9,277 nt of DNA from Oxalobacteraceae bacterium (GTDB lineage: Bacteria; Pseudomonadota; Gammaproteobacteria; Burkholderiales; Burkholderiaceae_D), in contig CANFGA010000083.1 in NCBI GenBank assembly GCA_947446335.1, forward strand, positions 1-9,277. Reading direction: 5' to 3'. The first letter of the stretch is position 1. The number at the start of each line of letters is the position of its first letter. Positions 1 through 7,678 of this stretch are shown here, piece by piece. A program made the translations under genes and the position numbers. The notes under the pieces were generated by a model, which did no database searches, was not told where the DNA came from, and was given only the letters and a program-made list of their open reading frames with translations.

Positions 1-531
1 ATCGCCGAGGTGGCGCGCCTGCTGCAATTGGCGCCGGACGACGTCGTGGTCAATTTGCAGGGCGACGAACCGTTGATCGATCCGGCCTTGCTGGCGGCGA
101 CAGCCGCGCTGATCGGTCGCGAACTGCCGATGGCCACCTGCGCCCATCGGCTGCACGATGCGCTGGACGCCTTCAATCCGAACGTGGTCAAGGTGGTGCT
201 CGACAAGGCTGGCCGGGCGCTGTATTTTTCGCGCGCGACCATTCCGTGGCACCGCGATGCCTTCGCCGCGTCAACATCGACAGTGCCGGCTGCATTGCCC
301 GATGCTTACGTGGCGCTGCGCCACATCGGCTTGTACGCCTACAGCAACGCTTTTTTGCAAGTGTATCCGACACTGGCAGTCTCGCCGCTCGAAGCCATCG
401 AAGCGCTCGAACAATTGCGCGTGCTGTGGCACGGCTATCCGATCGCGGTGCACGTGACCGACTCGCAGCCTGCGGCAGGGGTCGATACGATGGATGATCT
501 GGTGCGCGTGCGCCTGCATTTCCCCGGTTGA
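1..531 (+). CDS. kdsB: 3-deoxy-manno-octulosonate cytidylyltransferase (CMP-KDO synthetase), 3' part
   Basis: This cytosolic enzyme activates KDO with CTP to give CMP-KDO, the sugar donor for the lipopolysaccharide inner core. The reading frame is open from the first base, so the start lies before the window. About 176 residues are visible; the family is usually about 250, so roughly the first 70-75 residues, including the N-terminal nucleotide-binding loop, are missing. Diagnostic motifs seen are VVNLQGDEPLID (visible residues 16-27), NPNVVKVVLDKAGRALYFSRATIPW in the middle, LRHIGLYAY, SPLEAIEALEQLRVLW and the C-terminal GVDTMDDLVRVR, all typical of KdsB. It ends at TGA 529-531 and lies 200 bases before adk, an order common in Burkholderiales. 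Nothing in the visible part looks damaged. Confidence 0.95.
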   Translation: MAEVARLLQLAPDDVVVNLQGDEPLIDPALLAATAALIGRELPMATCAHRLHDALDAFNPNVVKVVLDKAGRALYFSRATIPWHRDAFAASTSTVPAALPDAYVALRHIGLYAYSNAFLQVYPTLAVSPLEAIEALEQLRVLWHGYPIAVHVTDSQPAAGVDTMDDLVRVRLHFPG

Positions 532-538
532 TCGATCC

Positions 539-572
539 AAAAGCGCCAAAAGGATCACCCTTTGCGGCTTTT
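539..572 (+). terminator. possible imperfect terminator after kdsB
   Basis: A hairpin starts 8 bases after the kdsB stop. AAAAGC (539-544) pairs with GCTTTT (567-572), then comes a 2x2 internal loop, then CAAA pairs with TTTG, and an ATCA loop closes it. The stem ends in four T residues but no longer T-tract follows. The position suits a kdsB terminator, but the internal mismatches make it weaker than the two later ones in this window. Confidence 0.4.
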
Positions 573-731
573 CGTGGCAATAAAGTCATGTTTAATCGAT
601 GGCGCGATGCCATTTAAATAACAAAATGATTTCCCAGAAGACTTTTGTGGTAAATTCAGGTAGAGATAGTCAGATTGGCACTATATAAAAACCGTTTCAT
701 CCATTAACTTTACAATCTGTTTTAGGAAATC

Positions 732-1388
732 ATGCGACTCATTCTTTTAGGAGCCCCCGGGGCCGGTAAAGGCACTCAGGCTAATTTCATCAAAGAAAAA
801 TATAACATTCCACAAATTTCGACTGGCGACATGCTGCGCGCGGCAATCAAGGCTGGCACCGAGATGGGCATGGCGGCCAAAAAAGTGATGGATGCCGGTG
901 GTCTGGTGTCGGATGACATCATGATCGGTCTGGTCATCGATCGCCTCAAGCAGGGCGATTGCGCCAATGGTTATCTGTTCGACGGTTTTCCCCGCACCAT
1001 CGCTCAAGCTGATGCGATGAAAGCCGCCGGCATCGATGTCGACTATGTGCTGGAAATCGCCGTGCCGGACGAGTCGATCGTCGAGCGCATGGATGGTCGC
1101 CGCACCCATCCGGGTTCGGGTCGCGTTTATCACGTGAAGTTCAATCCGCCCAAGGTTGAAGGCATCGATGACATCAGCGGCGAAGCGCTGATTCAGCGCG
1201 ATGACGACAAGGCAGAGACCGTCAAGAAGCGTCTGGCCGTGTATCACACCCAAACCAAGGTATTGCTGGGATACTACAACGATTGGGCCGAATCAGGCTT
1301 GCCAGGGGCGCCGAAATTTCGCAGCATCCCCGGCGTGGGTCCGGTAGAGCAAATCAGGGACAGCGCCTTCGCTGCACTGGAAAACTAA
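732..1388 (+). CDS. adk: adenylate kinase
   Basis: This cytosolic enzyme interconverts ATP + AMP and 2 ADP. The 218-residue protein is complete and has the usual long-form length. The P-loop GAPGAGKGTQ is at residues 7-16 with Lys13; the AMP-site Arg36 is in STGDMLR; DGFPRT includes Arg88; LID arginines Arg119 and Arg123 are in ERMDGRR; Arg156 and Arg167 lie in IQRDDDKAETVKKRL. Numbering matches the E. coli enzyme almost exactly. The LID carries HPGSGRVYH instead of the four-cysteine zinc motif of many Gram-positive enzymes. The start is supported by AGGA (724-727) 4 bases ahead, a little short. The 160 bases upstream are AT-rich, with a TACAAT at 711-716 but no matching -35 box, so I do not call a promoter. 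A strong terminator follows. Confidence 0.98.
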   Translation: MRLILLGAPGAGKGTQANFIKEKYNIPQISTGDMLRAAIKAGTEMGMAAKKVMDAGGLVSDDIMIGLVIDRLKQGDCANGYLFDGFPRTIAQADAMKAAGIDVDYVLEIAVPDESIVERMDGRRTHPGSGRVYHVKFNPPKVEGIDDISGEALIQRDDDKAETVKKRLAVYHTQTKVLLGYYNDWAESGLPGAPKFRSIPGVGPVEQIRDSAFAALEN

Positions 1389-1397
1389 GCAGCACCA

Positions 1398-1424
1398 GAA
1401 GCGGACCTTGAGTCCGCTTTTTTT
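1398..1424 (+). terminator. rho-independent terminator of adk
   Basis: A perfect 7-bp stem, AGCGGAC (1400-1406) with GTCCGCT (1412-1418), closes a 5-base CTTGA loop. It extends by an A-T and a G-T pair outward and runs into a T-tract ending at 1424. It begins 10 bases after the adk stop, a textbook position and shape. It leaves only 48 bases before hppA. Confidence 0.88.
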
Positions 1425-1472
1425 GGGCCTGCGCTGCACCACGGCACCAGCCGACACGATACAGGAGTCAAC

Positions 1473-3614
1473 ATGACAGCCAGTTTGTGGTTTGCGGTGG
1501 CCTGCGGCATGGCCGCCGTTGTTCATGGATTTCACTTGCGGCGCAAGATCTTGCGCCAGGATGCCGGCAATGCGCGGATGCAGGAAATCGCGCTCGCGAT
1601 ACAGCAAGGCGCGAGCGCCTATCTGGCGCGCCAATACCGCGCCATCGCCATCGTCGGCGCCGTGCTGCTGCTCGCCATTTTTCTGTTGCTGGGGCTGCAG
1701 ACCGCGCTCGGTTTTCTGATCGGAGCGGTGCTCTCGGGCGCCTGCGGCTTCATCGGGATGCATGTCTCGGTGCGGGCCAACGTGCGCACTGCACAGGCGG
1801 CAACGCTGGGGCTGCACCAGGCGCTGGACGTGGCATTCAAGGGCGGCGCGATCACCGGCATGCTGGTGGTCGGCCTGGGTTTGCTCGGCGTGACGCTGTT
1901 TTACGCGCTGCTGATGGCGTCGGTGCCGATCGGCCTGACGCCGCACGATGCGATCAAGCCCCTGATCGGCCTCGCTTTTGGCGCTTCGTTGATTTCGATC
2001 TTTGCGCGCCTGGGCGGGGGCATCTTCACCAAGGGCGCCGATGTCGGCGCCGACCTGGTGGGCAAGGTCGAGGCCGGCATTCCCGAGGACGATCCGCGCA
2101 ATCCGGCCGTGATCGCCGACAACGTCGGCGACAATGTCGGCGATTGCGCCGGCATGGCGGCCGACCTGTTCGAAACCTATGTCGTGACCCTGATCGCGAC
2201 CATGCTGCTGGGCTCGCTGGTAATGACAGGGGCCGATGTGGCCAGTGCGCTGGTCTACCCGCTGTTGCTGGCTGCGGTCTCGATTCTGGCTTCGATCGTC
2301 GGCTGCCAGATGGTCAAGGCCAAGCCGGGCCAGAAGATCATGGCGGCGCTCTATACCGGGCTGTGGTGGGCCGCCGGCCTGTCGCTGCTGGGGTTTGCGC
2401 TTGTCACTTGGCAAGTCTGGGCTGAACCGGCGATGCGCATCAAGATGATGGGTGCCACCGTGGTCGGCATCGCGTTGACCGCTTTGCTGGTCTACATCAC
2501 CGAGTATTACACCGGTACCGACTTCAAGCCGGTGCGCGCCATTGCCGCCGCCTCGATGACCGGCCACGGCACCAACGTCATCGCCGGCCTCGGGGTGTCG
2601 ATGAAATCGACCGCGTGGCCGGTGCTGGCGGTGTGCGTCGCCATTCTCGTTTCTTACCAGTTGGCCGGCTTGTACGCGATTGCGATCGCGGCCACTGCCA
2701 TGCTGTCGATGGCGGGCATCATCGTCGCGTTGGATGCCTATGGTCCGATCACCGACAATGCCGGCGGCATCGCCGAGATGGCCGGCATGCCAGAGTCGGT
2801 GCGCGCCATCACCGATCCGCTGGACGCGGTCGGCAACACGACCAAGGCGGTGACCAAGGGTTACGCGATCGGTTCGGCCGGCCTGGCCGCGCTGGTGCTG
2901 TTCGCCGACTACACGCATGCGCTCGCAGCGTTAGGCCACAGCATCAGTTTCGATCTGTCCAATCCGATGGTGATCGTCGGCCTGTTCATCGGCGGCCTGA
3001 TTCCCTATCTGTTCGGCGCGATGGCGATGGAAGCGGTGGGGCGCGCGGCCGGCGCGGTGGTGCTGGAAGTGCGGCGCCAGTTCCGCGAGATCGAGGGCAT
3101 CATGGACGGCAGCGCCCGGCCCGAATACGGCAAGGCGGTCGACCTGTTGACCGCGTCCGCGATCCGCGAAATGATCATCCCGTCGCTGTTGCCGGTGCTG
3201 GTGCCGGTTGCGGTCGGCATGCTGCTGGGCCCGGCCGCGCTGGGCGGCTTGTTGATGGGCGCCATCGTCACCGGGCTGTTTGTCGCGATCTCGATGACCA
3301 CCGGCGGCGGCGCCTGGGACAATGCCAAGAAATACATCGAAGAAGGCCATTTCGGCGGCAAGGGTTCGGACGCGCACAAGGCGGCGGTGACCGGCGACAC
3401 GGTCGGCGATCCGTACAAGGACACCGCCGGCCCGGCCGTCAATCCCCTGATCAAGATCATCAATATCGTCGCGCTGCTGCTGGTGCCGCTGTTGCCGGTG
3501 ACCGGTTGGCTGGCGGTGACGGTGCCGGCTGCGGTGGTGATGACCGACAACCCATTGCCATCGATGGGCACGCTGGACAAGTCTGACACTGCCAAGCCGG
3601 CACTGGTCAAATGA
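1473..3614 (+). CDS. hppA: membrane-bound K+-independent H+-translocating pyrophosphatase
   Basis: This integral membrane pump couples hydrolysis of pyrophosphate to proton transport. The 713-residue protein is of family length and is very hydrophobic, with the many helices expected (about 16 in the family). The first PPi-binding motif, DVGADLVGKVE, is at residues 190-200, followed by GIPEDDPRNPAVIADNVGDNVGDCAGMAADLFE. DAYGPITDNAGGIAEMA follows in the middle, and the C-terminal DTVGDPYKDTAGPAVNP starts at residue 642. The subclass shows in GNTTKAVT, with Lys458 and Thr461: potassium-independent proton pumps have K and T here, potassium-dependent ones A and G. The N-terminal QDAGNARMQEIALAIQQGASAYL is also typical. 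AGGAG (1463-1467) lies 5 bases before the ATG. A hydrophilic tail of about 20 residues ends the protein. It seems to be transcribed alone, but I find no convincing promoter in the 48 bases after the adk terminator. Confidence 0.97.
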   Translation: MTASLWFAVACGMAAVVHGFHLRRKILRQDAGNARMQEIALAIQQGASAYLARQYRAIAIVGAVLLLAIFLLLGLQTALGFLIGAVLSGACGFIGMHVSVRANVRTAQAATLGLHQALDVAFKGGAITGMLVVGLGLLGVTLFYALLMASVPIGLTPHDAIKPLIGLAFGASLISIFARLGGGIFTKGADVGADLVGKVEAGIPEDDPRNPAVIADNVGDNVGDCAGMAADLFETYVVTLIATMLLGSLVMTGADVASALVYPLLLAAVSILASIVGCQMVKAKPGQKIMAALYTGLWWAAGLSLLGFALVTWQVWAEPAMRIKMMGATVVGIALTALLVYITEYYTGTDFKPVRAIAAASMTGHGTNVIAGLGVSMKSTAWPVLAVCVAILVSYQLAGLYAIAIAATAMLSMAGIIVALDAYGPITDNAGGIAEMAGMPESVRAITDPLDAVGNTTKAVTKGYAIGSAGLAALVLFADYTHALAALGHSISFDLSNPMVIVGLFIGGLIPYLFGAMAMEAVGRAAGAVVLEVRRQFREIEGIMDGSARPEYGKAVDLLTASAIREMIIPSLLPVLVPVAVGMLLGPAALGGLLMGAIVTGLFVAISMTTGGGAWDNAKKYIEEGHFGGKGSDAHKAAVTGDTVGDPYKDTAGPAVNPLIKIINIVALLLVPLLPVTGWLAVTVPAAVVMTDNPLPSMGTLDKSDTAKPALVK

Positions 3615-3728
3615 GGGGGGTGGCGCTGTCAGAATGGCGCGCTGCAGCATTTTTTGCTTTTGTGCATGCGATGGATCAATCATTTCTTCTTTTTTTGTCA
3701 ATAGTCGCTACAATTGACGCGATCCGAG

Positions 3729-3746
3729 GTTGACGTTTACGTCAAC
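3729..3746. promoter_or_regulatory. perfect 18-bp dyad, candidate operator of a LiuR-like MerR-family regulator
   Basis: GTTGACGT (3729-3736) and ACGTCAAC (3739-3746) are exact inverted copies around a TT centre, 32 bases before the dehydrogenase ATG. ACGT-type palindromes like this are what I recall for LiuR, the MerR-family regulator of branched-chain amino acid catabolism in Proteobacteria, which fits the downstream gene; that assignment is inference. A good -10 match, TACAAT, lies at 3709-3714. It would put transcription start near 3721, with the dyad just downstream, a repressing position. No convincing -35 box accompanies it. The dyad does not sit in a long -35/-10 spacer as in classic MerR activation. 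Confidence 0.6.
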
Positions 3747-3778
3747 GTTACATTGCAGCGCACTTTTAAGGGTATTCC

Positions 3779-4537
3779 ATGCAAATTCAAGACAATGTCT
3801 TCATCATTACCGGCGGTGCATCTGGCCTGGGCGCCGCGAGCGCGCGCATGATCGCCGCTGCCGGCGGCAAGGTCGTGCTGGCCGACGTGCAGGTCGAGGC
3901 TGGCACGGCGCTGGCCGCAGAGCTAGGCGGCCAGTTCGTCAAGTGCGACGTGACATCCGAAGTCGATGGCTTGGCGGTCGTCGCTGCAGCTGTGGCGCTG
4001 GGCACGCTGCGCGGCTTGATCAATTGTGCCGGCGTGGCGCCGGCGATCAAGACCGTGGGTCGCGATGGTCCGCATCCGCTCGATGCCTTTCAGCGCGCGG
4101 TCAACATCAACCTGGTCGGCACCTTCAACATGTGTCGCCTGGCAGCGGACGCGATGGGCAAGACCGAGGCCAGCGATCAAGGCGAACGCGGCATCATCAT
4201 CAACACCGCTTCTGTTGCAGCATACGATGGCCAGATCGGCCAGGCGGCTTACGCATCGTCGAAGGCGGCCGTGGTCGGCATGACCTTGCCGATGGCGCGC
4301 GACCTGTCGCGCAGCGGCATCCGCGTGATGACGATCGCCCCCGGCATTTTCGAAACGCCGATGTTGCTCGGCATGCCGCCCGAAGTGCAGGAAGCGCTGG
4401 GCAAGATGGTGCCGTTCCCGCCGCGCCTGGGCAAACCCGACGAATATGCGCATCTGGCCAAGGCGATCATCGAAAACGTGATGCTGAACGGCGAAACGAT
4501 CCGCCTCGATGGCGCGATCCGCATGCAGCCGAAGTGA
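3779..4537 (+). CDS. short-chain dehydrogenase, HSD10-like 3-hydroxy(-2-methyl)acyl-CoA dehydrogenase
   Basis: This is probably a cytosolic NAD-dependent oxidoreductase acting on 3-hydroxyacyl-CoA, such as 3-hydroxy-2-methylbutyryl-CoA in isoleucine breakdown. The 252-residue protein is a complete classical SDR. The cofactor loop TGGASGLG is at residues 11-18; Asp36 at the end of strand 2 predicts NAD rather than NADP; Asp57 is in CDV; the usual NNAG is NCAG at 82-85. The catalytic tetrad is Asn112, Ser146, Tyr159 and Lys163. The stretches RGIIINTASVAAYDGQIGQ, GIRVMTIAPGIF and the C-terminal NGETIRLDGAIRMQPK closely follow mitochondrial HSD17B10, which sets it apart from FabG-type SDRs. AAGGG (3768-3772) lies 6 bases before the ATG. 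It appears monocistronic, with an operator-like dyad before it and a terminator after it. Exact substrate is inferred. Confidence 0.9.
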   Translation: MQIQDNVFIITGGASGLGAASARMIAAAGGKVVLADVQVEAGTALAAELGGQFVKCDVTSEVDGLAVVAAAVALGTLRGLINCAGVAPAIKTVGRDGPHPLDAFQRAVNINLVGTFNMCRLAADAMGKTEASDQGERGIIINTASVAAYDGQIGQAAYASSKAAVVGMTLPMARDLSRSGIRVMTIAPGIFETPMLLGMPPEVQEALGKMVPFPPRLGKPDEYAHLAKAIIENVMLNGETIRLDGAIRMQPK

Positions 4538-4541
4538 TGGC

Positions 4542-4592
4542 GATGCAAGAATGCAAATAAAGTTGCATCCTTTTAATATAAAATGAATGCAA
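4542..4592. repeat. cluster of four ATGCAA/TTGCAT motifs
   Basis: ATGCAA occurs at 4543-4548, 4551-4556 and 4587-4592, and its complement TTGCAT at 4563-4568, all in the 50 bases after the dehydrogenase stop. GATGCAA (4542-4548) with TTGCATC (4563-4569) makes a 7-bp stem. The inner ATGCAA makes a 6-bp stem with a 6-base loop, and the downstream copy can also pair with the same TTGCAT. These are mutually exclusive pairings. Function is unknown; it may be a protein-binding cluster or an RNA switch just ahead of the terminator. Confidence 0.5.
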
Positions 4593-4624
4593 GGCGCGCG
4601 GTTTTCGACCACGCGCTTTTTTTT
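4593..4624 (+). terminator. rho-independent terminator between the dehydrogenase and ggt
   Basis: GCGCG (4594-4598) pairs with CGCGC (4612-4616). A C-A mismatch and then GGT/ACC continue the stem to a TTTCG loop, and eight T residues (4617-4624) follow. It most simply ends the dehydrogenase transcript. It lies only 25 bases before the ggt start, so any ggt promoter upstream of it would place this hairpin in the ggt leader. Confidence 0.85.
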
Positions 4625-4649
4625 CACCATTTTTTGGGAAGGCAATCCG

Positions 4650-6419
4650 ATGATCAAATCGAGGATGTTGATGCTGGCGCTGTGCGCGTTTGCCAGCCAT
4701 GTCGCGCTGGCCCAGGAAGCTTTGCCGGCAGCGCCCGAAGCGAGCACCGGGTACGCTGAAAAGACGGGCCGGCATGCGAAAAAAATGATGGTCGCGGCCG
4801 CCAATCCGCTGGCGGCCGATGCCGGTTACCAGATGCTGAAGCAGGGCGGCGCTGCGATCGACGCGGCGATCGCGACGCAAATGGTGCTTGGCCTGGTCGA
4901 GCCACAATCGTCGGGGCTGGGCGGGGGCGCCTTCCTGATGCATTTCGACGGCCGCCAGGTGCAAGCCTATGACGGCCGCGAAACCGCGCCGGCCGCCGCC
5001 GATGAACACTTGTTCCAGCAGCCAGATGGCAGCCCGGTAGCGTTCCAGTTTGGTGTGATCGGCGGGCGCTCGGTCGGCGCGCCGGGCGTGTTGCGGATGC
5101 TGGAACTGGCGCATGGCCAGCACGGCACCTTGCCGTGGGCCAGTCTGTTTGTACCGGCGATCAAGTTGGCCGATGCCGGCTTTCGGGTCAGCCCGCGCCT
5201 GCATCTGCTGCTCGCATCGGACCGGGATCTACGGCGCGATCCGGTCGCCGCCGCCTATTTCTACGACGCCAACCTGAACGCCTGGCCGGTCGGCCATCTG
5301 CTGAAAAATCCTGCGCTCGCCAGCACGCTGCGCCGCATCGCCGCGGGCGGCGCCGATGCGTTTTATCAGGGCCGCATTGCGCACGATATCGCGCGCAAGG
5401 TGATGAACCATGCCGGCAATCCGGGGCTGCTGAGCGCACAAGACATCAAAGCTTACCAGGCCAAGGTGCGCTTGCCGGTGTGCAGCGATTACCGACGCTG
5501 GACCGTGTGCGGCATGCCGCCGCCATCGTCGGGCGGGATCGCGATCGCGCAAATGCTGGGTATATTGGAGACGACCGATATCGGCGCGCATGCGCCACAA
5601 GATGGCGTGCTCGATGCCACTGCGATCCATCTGTTTGCCGAAGCCGGCCGGCTCGCCTATGCCGATCGCAACCGCTACGTGGCCGACACCGATTTCATCC
5701 CTTTGCCCGGCAACGGGATCGCTGCGATGGTCGACAAGACTTATCTGGCGCAGCGCGCCGCCTTGATCACCGACCAGTCGATGGGCCAGGCCCGCGCCGG
5801 CGTGCCTGCTGGCATGCAGGTGGCATGGGGTTCGGATAATGCGATCGAGCATCCTTCGACTTCGCACCTGGTCGTCGTCGATCGCCACGGGGCCGGCTTG
5901 TCGATGACGACGACGGTGGAATCGGCATTCGGCTCGCGCCAGATGGTCGATGGCTTCTTGCTCAACAATCAGTTGACCGATTTTTCGTTCGCCTCCAGCG
6001 ATGCCGATGGCCCGATCGCGAACCGGGTCCAGCCCGGCAAGCGCCCGCGCAGCAGCATGGCGCCCACGCTGGTCTTTGAAAAAGGCACGCAGCAATTGGT
6101 GCTGGCCACCGGTTCGCCGGGCGGTTCCAGCATCATCAATTATGTCGCCAAGGTCTTGATCGGCACGATGGACTGGAATCTGAACGTGCAGCAGGCGATC
6201 AGCTTGCCCAACTTCGGCAGCCGCAACGGGCCGACCGAACTGGAAGCCGGGATGGTCCAGCCCGGCCTGGTCGAGGCGCTCGAAGCGCGCGGCCACAAGG
6301 TGCGCGTGATCGACCAAAACTCCGGCTTGCAAGGGATCATGCGGGTGGCGATCGATGGCCGAGCTGCCTGGTTCGGCGGCGCCGATCCGCGCCGCGAGGG
6401 CAGCGTGCGCGGCGATTGA
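4650..6419 (+). CDS. ggt: gamma-glutamyltransferase (periplasmic, autoprocessed)
   Basis: This enzyme cleaves or transfers the gamma-glutamyl group of glutathione and related compounds; it is an Ntn-hydrolase that splits itself into two subunits. From ATG 4650 it has 589 residues, beginning with a clear signal peptide MIKSRMLMLALCAFASHVALA, probably cut before QE. The substrate-carboxylate arginine is Arg110 in YDGRETAP. SSGLGGGAF and PPPSSGG are present. The nucleophile and processing site is Thr404 in STSHLVVVD, with Thr422 and Glu424 in the following strand. Substrate contacts are Gln441 and Asp444 in NNQLTDF, Ser468-Ser469 in KRPRSSMAP, and Gly491-Gly492 in GSPGGSS. I chose 4650 because GGGAAGG (4636-4642) lies 7 bases ahead and the signal peptide begins there; an in-frame ATG at 4587 starts before the terminator hairpin. 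The lid-loop segment is shortened compared with the E. coli enzyme. Confidence 0.96.
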   Translation: MIKSRMLMLALCAFASHVALAQEALPAAPEASTGYAEKTGRHAKKMMVAAANPLAADAGYQMLKQGGAAIDAAIATQMVLGLVEPQSSGLGGGAFLMHFDGRQVQAYDGRETAPAAADEHLFQQPDGSPVAFQFGVIGGRSVGAPGVLRMLELAHGQHGTLPWASLFVPAIKLADAGFRVSPRLHLLLASDRDLRRDPVAAAYFYDANLNAWPVGHLLKNPALASTLRRIAAGGADAFYQGRIAHDIARKVMNHAGNPGLLSAQDIKAYQAKVRLPVCSDYRRWTVCGMPPPSSGGIAIAQMLGILETTDIGAHAPQDGVLDATAIHLFAEAGRLAYADRNRYVADTDFIPLPGNGIAAMVDKTYLAQRAALITDQSMGQARAGVPAGMQVAWGSDNAIEHPSTSHLVVVDRHGAGLSMTTTVESAFGSRQMVDGFLLNNQLTDFSFASSDADGPIANRVQPGKRPRSSMAPTLVFEKGTQQLVLATGSPGGSSIINYVAKVLIGTMDWNLNVQQAISLPNFGSRNGPTELEAGMVQPGLVEALEARGHKVRVIDQNSGLQGIMRVAIDGRAAWFGGADPRREGSVRGD

Positions 6420-6484
6420 TCCGCTCGCTTTTGCCGGGTAAAAAAATGCAACATGGCTGAGCCGGACGCTGCTAATCTGGCGCC

Positions 6485-7666
6485 ATGGAAACACACACGG
6501 AAAAGCGCGTCAAAACTGGCCTGGTCTTGACCGGTGGCGGCGCCCGCGCCGCTTACCAGGTCGGTGTCTTGCAAGGCATTTCCAGCATCTTGTGCGAAGC
6601 CGGATGGCCGCCTTCGCGCAATCCCTTCGACATCATTTGCGGCACCTCGGCCGGCGCGATCAACGCCACTGCACTCGCTTGCCGCGCCGACAATTTCGGC
6701 GAGGGCGTGCAAAAGCTGCTCGACGTCTGGCAGCACATCGAAGTGGCGCAGGTGTACCGCGCCGATTCGCTGGGCGTGCTCCGCTCCGGTGCGCGTTGGC
6801 TGTCTTTGCTGTCGTTCGGCTGGCTGCTGCGGCGCTGGCATGCGACGCCGCCCAATTCCTTGCTCGACAATACGCCCTTGGTGAGCCTGCTGCACCGGAT
6901 GCTGGACTTGCCGCGCCTCGATGCGGTGTTGCAAGAAGGTTTGCTCGATGCGCTCGCTGTCACCGCCTCATCGTATACCGGAGGCCAGCACATCACTTTC
7001 TATCAAACCCTGGCCGAGATTGCACCCTGGGTGCGCATGCAGCGCATTGCGCTGCAAGATCAGATCGGGGTCCAGCATTTGCTGGCGTCATCGGCGATTC
7101 CCTTCATTTTTCCGGCAGTCCCTCTGTTCATCGGTCATCAACAGGAATATTGCGGCGATGGTTCGATGCGCCAGCTGGCCCCGATTTCACCGGCAATCCA
7201 TCTGGGCGCGCGCAAGGTGCTGGTGGTCGGCGCCGGCCGCTTGACTGAACCGGCGCCCGTGGTAGCCAAAGCCGCGCCTTACCCCAGTCTGGCGCAGATC
7301 GCCGGCCATGCATTGTCGTCGATCTTTCTCGATGGCTTGGCGGTCGATATCGAACGCCTCAATCGGATCAATCTGACGCTGTCGACGTTGCCCGAGGAGT
7401 TGCGCGACAGGACGCCGTTGAAGGCGATCGAGCTGCTGGTGATTGCGCCATCCGAGCGCCTCGACGCCATCGCCAGCCGCCATATCCGCAGCTTGCCGGT
7501 GCCGATACACACGCTGCTGTCGGGCATCGGCGCGACCGAGGCGCGCGGCTCGGCGCTGGCATCGTATCTGCTTTTTGAAGCATCCTATACCTGCGAATTG
7601 ATCCGCCTCGGCGAGCGCGACACCATGCTGCGCAAGGCCGATGTGCTGGCATTTTTCGACTCTTGA
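6485..7666 (+). CDS. patatin-like phospholipase family protein
   Basis: This is a predicted serine lipid acyl hydrolase with a Ser-Asp dyad. The 393-residue protein has the oxyanion-hole loop TGGGARAAYQVGVLQG (residues 16-31), the nucleophile elbow GTSAG with Ser55, and the catalytic DG at Asp225 in CGDGSMRQLAP, so the dyad is intact. No signal peptide is seen; a short hydrophobic stretch near residues 99-115 (LRSGARWLSLLSFGWLL) may touch the membrane. About 140 residues follow the catalytic core, and I do not recognise a domain in them. It starts 65 bases after ggt with no terminator between, and a response regulator starts 12 bases after its stop, so the two are probably co-transcribed. No Shine-Dalgarno is visible before the ATG. 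TAATCT at 6473-6478 lies 6 bases before the ATG and would fit a leaderless transcript, but no -35 box matches. The substrate is unknown. Confidence 0.92.
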   Translation: METHTEKRVKTGLVLTGGGARAAYQVGVLQGISSILCEAGWPPSRNPFDIICGTSAGAINATALACRADNFGEGVQKLLDVWQHIEVAQVYRADSLGVLRSGARWLSLLSFGWLLRRWHATPPNSLLDNTPLVSLLHRMLDLPRLDAVLQEGLLDALAVTASSYTGGQHITFYQTLAEIAPWVRMQRIALQDQIGVQHLLASSAIPFIFPAVPLFIGHQQEYCGDGSMRQLAPISPAIHLGARKVLVVGAGRLTEPAPVVAKAAPYPSLAQIAGHALSSIFLDGLAVDIERLNRINLTLSTLPEELRDRTPLKAIELLVIAPSERLDAIASRHIRSLPVPIHTLLSGIGATEARGSALASYLLFEASYTCELIRLGERDTMLRKADVLAFFDS

Positions 7667-7678
7667 AGCCAATTTACA

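Noticed and set aside
640..731. Promoter for adk
   Set aside because: The region is AT-rich with TATATA (682-687), TACAAT (711-716) and TTGGCA (675-680), but no -35/-10 pair has acceptable spacing.
1293..2918. A 541-codon open frame on the minus strand opposite hppA
   Set aside because: Its product is rich in Arg, His, Gln and Asp with no recognisable motif. It is the usual shadow of a high-GC gene, and hppA on the other strand is unmistakable.
3621..3660. Possible terminator after hppA (GGCGCTG...GCTGCAGC then a T-run)
   Set aside because: The T-run is real, but I could not form a stable stem directly before it. GCTGCAGC is self-complementary without a loop.
4587..4649. Upstream in-frame ATG giving ggt 21 extra residues
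   Set aside because: The extra segment is encoded by the terminator hairpin and T-tract (the FFFT residues), has no ribosome binding site, and would put non-signal sequence before a good signal peptide.
6431..6484. Promoter for the patatin gene
   Set aside because: TAATCT (6473-6478) is a fair -10 match, but no -35 box sits 16-18 bases upstream, and co-transcription with ggt is equally likely.
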